Origin: Equibacterium sp963662035
Lineage (GTDB): Bacteria; Bacteroidota; Bacteroidia; Bacteroidales; UBA932
Direction: 5' to 3'
DNA length: 5,263 bases
Assembly (NCBI GenBank): GCA_963662035.1
Contig: CAVLDO010000039.1
Span: 1 to 5,263 of the forward strand
In this document: one piece after another, positions 1 to 5,263 of the stretch
How the letters are laid out: every line of letters starts with the position of its first letter
Numbering within the stretch: the first letter of the stretch is position 1
Translations under genes and position numbers: made by a program
The notes under the pieces: generated by a model
Database searches by the model: none
The model's input: the letters and a program-made list of their open reading frames with translations, nothing else
What the model was told of the DNA's origin: nothing

Positions 1-9
1 CCACCTTCC

Positions 10-50
10 AAAAGTCCCGGCTGAATGTTCAGCCGGGACTTTTTTTGTTT
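10..50. terminator. Intrinsic terminator, strong stem-loop with T-tract
   Basis: A near-perfect inverted repeat pairs positions 10-24 with 29-43 (arms AAAAGTCCCGGCTGA and TCAGCCGGGACTTTT) around a 4-nt loop. On the plus strand it runs into a tract of seven T's followed by GTTT, the classic rho-independent form. This best suits a rightward transcript from a gene left of the window. On the minus strand the same hairpin is followed by only four T's, but it sits 25 nt past the stop of the gene at 69-575, so it probably serves convergent transcripts from both sides. Confidence 0.9.
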
Positions 51-68
51 GTGGACTTAAAGATTTTA

Positions 69-575
69 TCAGAAGATCTTGAAGGTGCGCGTGGCGGTGT
101 TGACTGTGCCGCGATGCTCGCGAGCGTCCTCTCCGTTGAAATGAAATTCGAAATCCAGCACATCGGGATCGTCTGCGCTGGGCAGGAGTCTGATGTAAAT
201 GTCATTTGTTGACCCCATCCCGTTATAATTGTCCACAATCTCCCTTGCATTGAGTATCGGCTTTAGAGGAGCATCGGCTCTGGGTGCATCGGCCTTTAGA
301 ATAGTCAGATACCCTTCTACATCTATGTATCCGTCGCGCCGCAGCTGCACATCGCTCTCCCTGTCGGTGCCCACCACATAGTAGGCGGTGCCGTTGCAGT
401 TGGCAACCCATTCGGGATCATCGAACAGGAAGTATTCCCTGGTTGAGACTCCTGCAGATGGCTGAGAATTGCAGGTATTATTACTGCAGTGTTTGTGAAC
501 AACAAATGCCAGCGCCGCCACTATCAGCAGGGAGGTGGCTATCAGATTCCAGGTGAGGCGGGTACTCTTTTTCAT
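69..575 (-). CDS. Hypothetical protein with single N-terminal membrane anchor
   Basis: I do not recognise this 168-residue protein. Residues 1-8 are basic (MKKSTRLT). Residues 9-26 form one hydrophobic segment, which could be a membrane anchor or an uncleaved signal. The remaining roughly 140 residues should therefore lie in the periplasm or outside the cell. Just after the membrane segment is a Cys-x4-Cys pair (C30, C35), and a third cysteine is C60. C30 lacks the residues of a proper lipobox, so this is probably not a lipoprotein. The soluble part is acidic, with many Asp residues, and has a short ADAP-R-ADAP repeat at 95-103. Its alternating pattern ending in TRTFKIF suggests beta structure. 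The start at 575 is the first Met before the hydrophobic segment. The upstream bases show no Shine-Dalgarno sequence. The gene is transcribed away from the efflux operon across an 88-bp gap and ends before a terminator. It reads as an intact gene with plausible codon use, and its function is unknown. Confidence 0.72.
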   Translation of the reverse strand: MKKSTRLTWNLIATSLLIVAALAFVVHKHCSNNTCNSQPSAGVSTREYFLFDDPEWVANCNGTAYYVVGTDRESDVQLRRDGYIDVEGYLTILKADAPRADAPLKPILNAREIVDNYNGMGSTNDIYIRLLPSADDPDVLDFEFHFNGEDAREHRGTVNTATRTFKIF

Positions 576-663
576 AATGCTTGAACTTAAATCACTGCCC
601 TCAATTTAGCAAATTACACACTGAATTCAAACTTTCAAGCGGCAATTCAGTCAAAGGGCTGTT
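576..663. promoter_or_regulatory. Divergent intergenic promoter region
   Basis: This 88-bp AT-rich gap separates the minus-strand gene from the efflux operon and must hold the start signals for both. For the minus strand, TTTG (652-655) and AAAGTTTG (628-635) resemble the Bacteroidota -33 TTTG and -7 TAnnTTTG elements. One base differs in the -7 box, and the 16-nt spacing is shorter than the usual 19 or so, so this is a weak candidate. I see no TTTG-type element on the plus strand here. AAAGGG (653-658) lies 5 nt before the ATG at 664 and could act as a weak ribosome binding site for the TolC-like gene. A short perfect repeat, AATTT-AGC-AAATT, spans 603-615. Confidence 0.45.
620..651. repeat. 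Perfect 8-bp inverted repeat, candidate operator
   Basis: ACTGAATT at 620-627 and its exact reverse complement AATTCAGT at 644-651 are separated by 16 nt. The dyad ends 12 nt before the start codon of the efflux operon and brackets the weak minus-strand -7-like box at 628-635. A dimeric regulator bound here could control one or both divergent genes. The alternative is a stem-loop in the operon's 5' leader. No regulator gene lies in the window, so the function is inferred from position and symmetry only. Confidence 0.35.
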
Positions 664-1977
664 ATGAAAACGAAATTAATTCAGCTTGCGCTTTTGCTGC
701 TATGCGCGGCCGCCCCGCTGGGCGCATCGTCCCAAAATGTCTGGAGCCTGCAGCAGTGCATAGACTATGCGCTTGAAAACAGCATCCAGCTTCAGATGAA
801 GCAGCTTTCGCAGCAAAGCAGCCGGGTGGATGTGCTGCAGAGCCGCGCCGCGTTGTATCCCACGCTCAACTTTGACAACAACAACAGTTTCTCGTTTCAG
901 AACACCGCCTCCTATAATGATTACAACGAGGCGGGGGACAACGCCACAATGCAGAACACCTTCCGCCTGAGCAGCTCGATGACCCTTTTTGCCGGGGGCA
1001 AGCTGCGCAACAACATCCGTCAGGCAGAGGCCGCCGCTGAATCGGCCGGATATGATGTGGAGCAGCAGAAATTTGACCTGCAGCAGAGCATCATCACCGC
1101 CTATCTGCAGATACTCTACGACAAGGAGGCCCTGACCCTCAAGGAGAGTGAGGCAGAACTTTCTAAAGCGGAACTGGAGCGCGGCGAGGCTATGTACGCT
1201 TCCGGCGCCATTTCAAAGGTGGAGCTCAAGCAGCTTTCTGCGCAGAATGCCTCCGACAACTATTCTGTGGTGTTGGCGCAGACCTCGCTTGAGACCGACC
1301 GCCTGAGCCTCAAGCAGCTGCTGGAACTTGATGCGCAGCAGGAGTTTGACATAAGCTGTGACAGTGCCGATTATGTGCAATTGGAGGCTCTGCCTACCCT
1401 GCAGCAGGCATACGAGGCGGCTCTGGAGAGCCTGCCGATGATGCGCGGCAGCGAGACGGACATCGCCGTGGCGGAATATGCCCTCTCTGCCGCAAAAGGC
1501 TCCTATTACCCTTCGCTGTCGCTGGGGGCGGCCGCCGGCACAAGCTATCAGAGCGGCACGGGCATCAGTTTTGTGGACCAGGTCAACAAGAAGCTCAGCG
1601 AGAGCGTCAGCCTCAACCTCAGCGTCCCCATTTTCAACGGCCGGCAGGTGCGCTCTTCCGTGGAGAAGGCACAAATCAACCTTGCCAACGCCCGCCTGCA
1701 GAGCGAGAGCGTCCGCAAGCAGATTATCAGCACGGTGGAGTCGGCATACAACGATGCCGTGTCGGCGCAGGCCCAGATGAACTCCGCGGCGGTGCAGATG
1801 GAAGAGGCCCGTGAGTCGTACAATCTGGCCAGCGAGCAGTTTGCCGCCGGCATCAAGAACACGGTGGAGCTGCTCTCCGCGCTCAACAGCTACCGCAACG
1901 CCTCTTCGTCTCTGCTGCAGGCCCGCTACAAGGCTCTGCTGAGCGAAAAAATCCTTAACCTTTATATGAACAACTGA
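664..1977 (+). CDS. TolC-family outer membrane efflux protein
   Basis: This 437-residue protein should be the outer-membrane exit duct of a tripartite exporter, a trimer with an outer-membrane beta barrel and a long periplasmic alpha-helical tunnel. A signal peptide is clear: MKTK, then a hydrophobic stretch at 5-18, with cleavage somewhere around residues 21-24 before NVWSLQQCIDYAL, a typical start of mature TolC-family proteins. Two outer-membrane efflux repeats follow, at about 28-222 and 245-432. The internal duplication is visible in ALYPTLNF (63-70) against SYYPSLSL (280-287), and in MTLFAGGKLRNNI (106-118) against VPIFNGRQVRSSV (321-333). The helices between are rich in Gln, Ala, Glu and Ser, as expected for the coiled-coil tunnel. 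Length is normal for the family and nothing is missing. It is the first gene of the operon, 5 nt before the adaptor gene. The start is fixed by the signal peptide, with a weak AAAGGG 5 nt upstream. Family assignment is firm; substrate is unknown. Confidence 0.95.
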   Translation: MKTKLIQLALLLLCAAAPLGASSQNVWSLQQCIDYALENSIQLQMKQLSQQSSRVDVLQSRAALYPTLNFDNNNSFSFQNTASYNDYNEAGDNATMQNTFRLSSSMTLFAGGKLRNNIRQAEAAAESAGYDVEQQKFDLQQSIITAYLQILYDKEALTLKESEAELSKAELERGEAMYASGAISKVELKQLSAQNASDNYSVVLAQTSLETDRLSLKQLLELDAQQEFDISCDSADYVQLEALPTLQQAYEAALESLPMMRGSETDIAVAEYALSAAKGSYYPSLSLGAAAGTSYQSGTGISFVDQVNKKLSESVSLNLSVPIFNGRQVRSSVEKAQINLANARLQSESVRKQIISTVESAYNDAVSAQAQMNSAAVQMEEARESYNLASEQFAAGIKNTVELLSALNSYRNASSSLLQARYKALLSEKILNLYMNN

Positions 1978-1982
1978 CTGAT

Positions 1983-3125
1983 ATGAAAAAGATAACTGCA
2001 ATCACCTGCACTCTGCTGCTGCTTGCCGGCTGCAAAGGGGGCGAAACGGGGGTCTGGTATCAGACCACTCCCGCAAATTACTCCACCATCTCCAAGAGCA
2101 TCACCGCCACGGGCACGGTGGAGCCTGTAAAGACCGTCACGGTCGGCACGCAGGTTTCCGGCATCATAGACAAGATTTATGTGGACTACAACTCTGTGGT
2201 GAAGGAGGGGGATCTGATTGCGGAAATAGACCGCAGCGTGCTGCAGCAAGAACTCTCCAGCGCCAAGGCATCGCTCTCCAGCGCCGAGACCGAGATGAAC
2301 TACCAGAAGACACTTCTGGACCGCTATGCGGGGCTCTACGAGAAAGGTCTCATCAGCTGCGAGGCGTATGAGACCTATAAATACAATTACGACCGGGCCA
2401 AGGCCAGCTATAACCAGTCCTACTCCAACTACACCAAGGCAGAGAAGAATATGGGTTACTCCTGGATCTACTCTCCCGTGGACGGCGTGGTGCTGACCCG
2501 CGAGGTTGACGAAGGGCAGACTGTGGCCTCCGGCTTCAGCACCCCTACGCTCTTCACCATCGCCAACGACCTTACGGCGATGAGGGTGATTGTGGATGTG
2601 GACGAGGCGGACATCGGACAGGTGAGCGAGGGTCAGAGCGCCACTTTTGAGGTGGATGCATACCCTGACGAGACCTTCAGTGGCACTGTGACCCAGGTCC
2701 GCCTCAACGCCACGGTAACATCCAATGTGGTGACCTACGAAGTGGTGGTGGACGCCCCCAACCCCGACCTCAAACTCAAGCCGGGACTCACGGCAAACGT
2801 GACCATCTACACCGTGAACAAGGAGAATGTGCTGGTGGTGCCGGTGCGTGCGCTGCGCTTTACGGTGGATGACTACAGCGGCGAAGTGCCCGACGTGTGC
2901 GTGTGGACGCTGGATTCGCAAGGCAAGCCGGCTCCGGTGGCTGTCACCTGCGGCGATACCGACGGCGTCTATACGGAGATTACCGCAGGGCTCGGCAGTG
3001 GCGACAAGGTTATAACGGGCATCTCTCTGCAGCAGAAAAAGGAGGATGACAGCGGCGCCCGCAGCGGCAGCAACCCGTTTATGCCCAAGCGCCCCGATCA
3101 GGGAAATAATGTCAGAACCAAATAG
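1983..3125 (+). CDS. MacA-like periplasmic adaptor (HlyD/MFP family) lipoprotein
   Basis: This 380-residue membrane-fusion protein should link the ABC transporter in the inner membrane to the TolC-like duct. The N-terminus MKKITAITCTLLLLAGC has a lipobox (L14-A15-G16-C17), so the mature protein is predicted to be lipid-anchored at C17, unlike E. coli MacA, which uses a transmembrane helix. Domains in order: the first lipoyl half-motif at about 51-83 (GTQVSGIIDKIYVDYN, then GDLIAEID); an alpha-helical hairpin at about 85-157; the second lipoyl half at about 160-185 (SPVDGVVLTREVDEGQTV); a beta-barrel at about 195-278, with LKPGLTANVTI near its end; and a membrane-proximal domain at about 282-348. 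The last 30 residues are a polar Lys/Asp/Gly/Ser-rich tail of the kind often seen in Bacteroidota adaptors. The gene starts 5 nt after the TolC-like gene and ends 9 nt before the ATPase gene. The start has no Shine-Dalgarno sequence but is fixed by the lipoprotein signal. The MacA-type call rests on the MacB-type neighbours as well as on its sequence. Confidence 0.95.
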   Translation: MKKITAITCTLLLLAGCKGGETGVWYQTTPANYSTISKSITATGTVEPVKTVTVGTQVSGIIDKIYVDYNSVVKEGDLIAEIDRSVLQQELSSAKASLSSAETEMNYQKTLLDRYAGLYEKGLISCEAYETYKYNYDRAKASYNQSYSNYTKAEKNMGYSWIYSPVDGVVLTREVDEGQTVASGFSTPTLFTIANDLTAMRVIVDVDEADIGQVSEGQSATFEVDAYPDETFSGTVTQVRLNATVTSNVVTYEVVVDAPNPDLKLKPGLTANVTIYTVNKENVLVVPVRALRFTVDDYSGEVPDVCVWTLDSQGKPAPVAVTCGDTDGVYTEITAGLGSGDKVITGISLQQKKEDDSGARSGSNPFMPKRPDQGNNVRTK

Positions 3126-3134
3126 CGCCCGTTT

Positions 3135-3875
3135 ATGGCAGAAATAATAAAAGTGGAGAGTCTCAGAAAGGATTTTCCGGTGGGCGATGAGGTGGTGCAC
3201 GCCCTGCGCGGCCTCAATTTTACCATAAACAGCGGCGAGTTCGTGACCATAATGGGCACCAGCGGCAGCGGCAAATCGACCCTGCTGAATATTTTGGGCT
3301 GTCTGGAGGTTCCCACCTCCGGCGAATATTATCTGGACGGCGTGAGCGTGCGCGAGATGGGGCCCAACGACCGCGCCACGCTGCGCAACCGCAAAATCGG
3401 CTTTATATTCCAGTCATACAATCTGCTGCCCAAGACCACATCTATAGAGAATGTGGAGCTGCCGCTGCTCTACAACCGCAAATACAACGCGGCGCAGCGC
3501 CGGCAGATGGCGGTGGAGGCGCTCAAGATGGTGGGGCTGGAGGCGCGGATGCATCACCGCTCCAACCAGCTCTCCGGCGGCCAGCAGCAGAGGGTGGCGA
3601 TTGCCCGCGCGCTGGTCAACGACCCGGTGATGATTCTGGCCGACGAGGCCACCGGCAACCTGGACACCCGCACCTCTTACGAGATTCTCACGCTGTTCCA
3701 GGCGCTGCACGCCAAAGGCAAGACCATTGTGTTCGTGACCCACAACCCGGAGCTCTCCAATTATTCCAGCCGCACCATCACGCTGCGCGACGGCAAGATT
3801 GTGGGCGACACTGTAAATCCCAAAATGGCATCGGCAGCCGCAACTCTGGCCGCCCTGCCCAAAGAGGAGGACTAA
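3135..3875 (+). CDS. ABC transporter ATP-binding protein, MacB/LolD type
   Basis: This 246-residue nucleotide-binding subunit hydrolyses ATP on the cytoplasmic face to drive the permease encoded next. All catalytic motifs are present and intact: Walker A GTSGSGKST (41-49), Q-loop Gln93 in IFQSYNLLP, signature LSGGQ (146-150), Walker B VMILADE (165-171, catalytic Glu171), D-loop GNLD (174-177) and switch His203 in VTHNPE. The sequence style (IMGTSGSGKSTLLNILGCLE, FQSYNLLPKTTSIENVELPL, ADEATGNLDTRTS) is that of the MacB/LolD/FtsE group, whose transporters work by mechanotransmission and do not carry substrate through the membrane. Length is normal for a stand-alone subunit; in E. coli MacB the same domain is fused to the permease. 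The roughly 25 residues after the domain end in KEED. That region also carries the ribosome binding site of the next gene. No Shine-Dalgarno sequence precedes its own start. Confidence 0.96.
   Translation: MAEIIKVESLRKDFPVGDEVVHALRGLNFTINSGEFVTIMGTSGSGKSTLLNILGCLEVPTSGEYYLDGVSVREMGPNDRATLRNRKIGFIFQSYNLLPKTTSIENVELPLLYNRKYNAAQRRQMAVEALKMVGLEARMHHRSNQLSGGQQQRVAIARALVNDPVMILADEATGNLDTRTSYEILTLFQALHAKGKTIVFVTHNPELSNYSSRTITLRDGKIVGDTVNPKMASAAATLAALPKEED
3863..3870 (+). promoter_or_regulatory. Strong Shine-Dalgarno site for the permease gene
   Basis: AGAGGAGG lies inside the last codons of the ATPase gene (the Lys-Glu-Glu-Asp region) and ends 8 nt before the ATG at 3879. It contains a full AGGAGG core. 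The two preceding operon junctions lack such a site, and strong Shine-Dalgarno sequences are not the rule in Bacteroidota. It supports the 3879 start and suggests coupled or boosted translation of the permease. It could also be a by-product of Glu codons. Confidence 0.55.
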
Positions 3876-3878
3876 GCA

Positions 3879-5096
3879 ATGAATTATGCGAATCTGTTTG
3901 CAATAGCAGTCAAGGCTCTGCTCAACAACAAGATGAGGGGCTTTCTCACGATGCTGGGCATAATAATAGGCGTGGCATCGGTAATCACTATGCTGGCCAT
4001 AGGCAACGGCTCCAAAAAGAGCATCCGCGACGAAATAGGCTCGATGGGCACCAATGTAATAATGGTGATGCCGGGCAACGGCAACTTTGGCGGCGTGCGG
4101 CAGGACAGGTCCAGTATGCAGACTCTCAAGCTGCGCGACTATTACTCGCTGCGCGACGAGACCAGCTACATAAGCGCCATCTCTCCGGTGGTCACCGCCA
4201 GCGGCCAGGCCATCAAGGGGGCGGAGAACACCCCCACCACTATGTATGGCGTCACCGATGACTATCTGGAAATCCGCGACTATACGGTGGAGGATGGGGC
4301 CCTGTTTGACGAGAACAACATCAAGTATGCCGACAAGGTGTGCGTGGTGGGCACGACGGTGGTCTGCGAGCTGTTCGGCGAGGGGGCCGATGCGCTGGGG
4401 CAGGTCATCCGCTTCAATTCCATCCCCTTCAAGATAGTGGGGGTGCTGGCCTCAAAGGGCTACAACACTATGGGGCAGGATCAGGACGACATAATTTTTG
4501 CCCCCTACACCACCGTGCAGAAGAGACTGCTGGCCATCAATTATATGCATCAGATCACATGCTCTGCCTTGAGCGAAGAATATACAGATGCGGCTATCGG
4601 CGAGATATCGGAGATTCTGGCCATAAACCACGGCATCGAAATCGGCGAGGAGAACGACTTCAACGTCCGCAGCCAGCAGGAGATGATGGAAACTATGTCA
4701 TCTGTGATGAATATGCTCACCATTCTGCTGGCCTGCGTGGCGGGCATTTCGCTGCTGGTGGGCGGCATAGGCATTATGAACATAATGTATGTGTCGGTCA
4801 CCGAGCGCACCCGCGAAATAGGCCTTCGAATGTCCATCGGCGCCAAAGGGCGCCACATTCTGCTGCAGTTTCTCATCGAGTCCATCATAATCAGCATAAC
4901 GGGCGGCATTATCGGAGTGATTCTGGGGGTTGTCGCCTCCAGTGTGGTGAAAATGTTCGGCTGGCCCACCGCAATTTCGATCTCCTCCATCGTGCTCTCG
5001 TTTGCGGTCTGCACCATAACGGGCGTGTTCTTCGGCTGGTATCCCGCCAAGAAGGCCGCCGGCCTCAACCCCATCGACGCCCTGCGCTACGAGTAG
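3879..5096 (+). CDS. ABC transporter permease, MacB/FtsX type
   Basis: This 405-residue inner-membrane subunit should pair with the ATPase encoded 3 nt upstream and contact the MacA-like adaptor through its periplasmic domain. The topology matches MacB. A first membrane helix at about 22-42 follows the family's NKMRGFLTMLGIIIGVAS stretch (17-34). A large MacB-type periplasmic domain covers about 43-275. Three helices then lie near 277-303, 329-357 and 366-388. The FtsX-family hallmark is present: IMNIMYVSVTERTREIGLRM (299-318), followed by SIGAKGRHILLQFLIES. The usual C-terminal end WYPAKKAAGLNPIDALRYE (387-405) is complete. Length is normal for a split permease without the fused ATPase domain, and there is no sign of a frameshift. 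Function by family is tripartite export of drugs, peptides or lipids with no transmembrane substrate path in the permease itself. The actual substrate is not deducible. It is the last gene of the operon. Confidence 0.95.
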   Translation: MNYANLFAIAVKALLNNKMRGFLTMLGIIIGVASVITMLAIGNGSKKSIRDEIGSMGTNVIMVMPGNGNFGGVRQDRSSMQTLKLRDYYSLRDETSYISAISPVVTASGQAIKGAENTPTTMYGVTDDYLEIRDYTVEDGALFDENNIKYADKVCVVGTTVVCELFGEGADALGQVIRFNSIPFKIVGVLASKGYNTMGQDQDDIIFAPYTTVQKRLLAINYMHQITCSALSEEYTDAAIGEISEILAINHGIEIGEENDFNVRSQQEMMETMSSVMNMLTILLACVAGISLLVGGIGIMNIMYVSVTERTREIGLRMSIGAKGRHILLQFLIESIIISITGGIIGVILGVVASSVVKMFGWPTAISISSIVLSFAVCTITGVFFGWYPAKKAAGLNPIDALRYE

Positions 5097-5122
5097 CCAG
5101 ACCAGCCTCTTTTGAGTTTGAC

Positions 5123-5141
5123 AAGCAGTTTTTGCCTGCTT
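5123..5141. other. Weak stem-loop between operon end and tRNA
   Basis: AAGCAG (5123-5128) pairs with CTGCTT (5136-5141) around a 7-nt T-rich loop, 26 nt after the permease stop. The stem is only 6 bp and no T-tract follows on either strand. It is at most a poor terminator or an RNA 3'-end structure for the operon. The rest of the 113-nt gap (5097-5209) shows no convincing gene or site. Confidence 0.3.
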
Positions 5142-5209
5142 TAGCGCGTGTAGTTGTCTGCATCGAAGCTGCCGAACAGCATAGATACCTGAAATGAATT
5201 TCTGCTTTG

Positions 5210-5263
5210 TGATCCGGTTGGGATTCGAACCCAAGACCCACAGCTTAGAAGGCTGTTGCTCTA
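5210..5263 (-). tRNA. tRNA-Arg(UCU), 3' part, cut by window edge
   Basis: Read on the minus strand, the sequence has the 3' half of a tRNA. It begins with the end of the D stem (GAGC, then A26). The anticodon stem ACAGC/GCTGT (5252-5256 with 5240-5244) encloses the 7-nt loop CTTCTAA, giving anticodon TCT at 5247-5249, which reads AGA and AGG (Arg). A 5-nt variable loop GGGTC follows, then the T arm TTGGG-TTCGAAT-CCCAA (5218-5234). The 3' acceptor strand CCGGATC is at 5211-5217 and the discriminator base is A at 5210. The next bases are CAA, so CCA is not encoded and must be added after transcription. About 20 nt of the 5' end, including the first acceptor strand and most of the D arm, lie beyond the window. 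The gene is convergent with the efflux operon. Confidence 0.93.

Noticed and set aside
1213..2001. 262-codon open frame on the minus strand, antisense to the TolC-like gene
   Set aside because: Same shadow effect. The sense protein is an unmistakable TolC-family member, and the antisense product has no signal, domain or start context.
1962..3200. 412-codon open frame on the minus strand, antisense to the adaptor gene
   Set aside because: The translation is rich in His, Val, Arg and Gly with no recognisable domain. It mirrors the codon bias of a GC-rich gene whose sense product is a clear MacA-type adaptor, and it overlaps both neighbouring gene ends. It is a shadow frame.
3305..3320. GGAGGT-TCCC-ACCTCC hairpin inside the ATPase gene
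   Set aside because: The 6-bp stem lies in well-conserved coding sequence (the LEVPTSG region), has no T-tract and no gene boundary nearby. It is explained by codon choice.
4839..4854. Repeated GGCGCC palindromes in the permease gene
   Set aside because: They encode the conserved IGAKGRH segment. In GC-rich coding DNA such palindromes are expected by chance.
4340..5197. 285-codon plus-strand frame overlapping the permease gene
   Set aside because: The product is an Arg/His/Gly-rich sequence typical of an out-of-frame reading, while the permease frame keeps all FtsX-family motifs to its natural C-terminus.
5210..5263. Attachment site of an integrated element at the tRNA-Arg 3' end
   Set aside because: tRNA 3' ends are common integration targets, but I see no integrase gene and no second copy of the tRNA 3' end in the window. 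The adjacent genes are ordinary efflux genes.
1..5263. CRISPR arrays, insertion sequences, toxin-antitoxin or phage modules
   Set aside because: No regularly spaced repeats, transposase or recombinase motifs, terminal repeats, or small paired toxin-antitoxin genes were found on either strand.

Overview
The window looks like a chromosomal segment of a Bacteroidota bacterium, most likely order Bacteroidales. Four things point that way. Starts mostly lack a Shine-Dalgarno sequence. The efflux genes run in the order TolC / lipoprotein adaptor / ABC ATPase / MacB-type permease, which is common in that phylum. The adaptor carries a lipobox. The tRNA at the right edge does not encode its CCA end. 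The operon is visibly GC-rich, so a GC-rich genus such as Alistipes or a relative is possible, but the genus cannot be settled from this sequence.

Layout: a strong intrinsic terminator (10-50) lies at the left edge. A minus-strand gene (69-575) follows, encoding an unrecognised 168-residue protein with one N-terminal membrane segment. The 88-bp divergent gap (576-663) must hold the promoters for both directions. It contains an 8-bp perfect inverted repeat (620-651) that is a plausible operator. Four plus-strand genes then run with gaps of 5, 9 and 3 nt, clearly one operon: a TolC-family outer-membrane factor (664-1977), a MacA-like periplasmic adaptor lipoprotein (1983-3125), an ABC ATPase (3135-3875) and a MacB/FtsX-type permease (3879-5096). 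A 113-nt gap with only a weak stem-loop separates the operon from the 3' part of a convergent tRNA-Arg(UCU), which is cut by the window edge.

How the genes work together: the ATPase and permease should form the inner-membrane motor, equivalent to E. coli MacB but split into two polypeptides. The adaptor bridges the periplasm and the TolC-like protein forms the outer-membrane exit duct, giving a complete tripartite ABC export system. The substrate (macrolide-like drug, peptide, lipid or siderophore) cannot be read from sequence, and no dedicated regulator is encoded here.

I found no convincing new biological system. All four operon genes are intact and ordinary for their families. The points that merit a second look are the divergent operator-like dyad, the unknown membrane-anchored protein, and the unusually good ribosome binding site in front of the permease.
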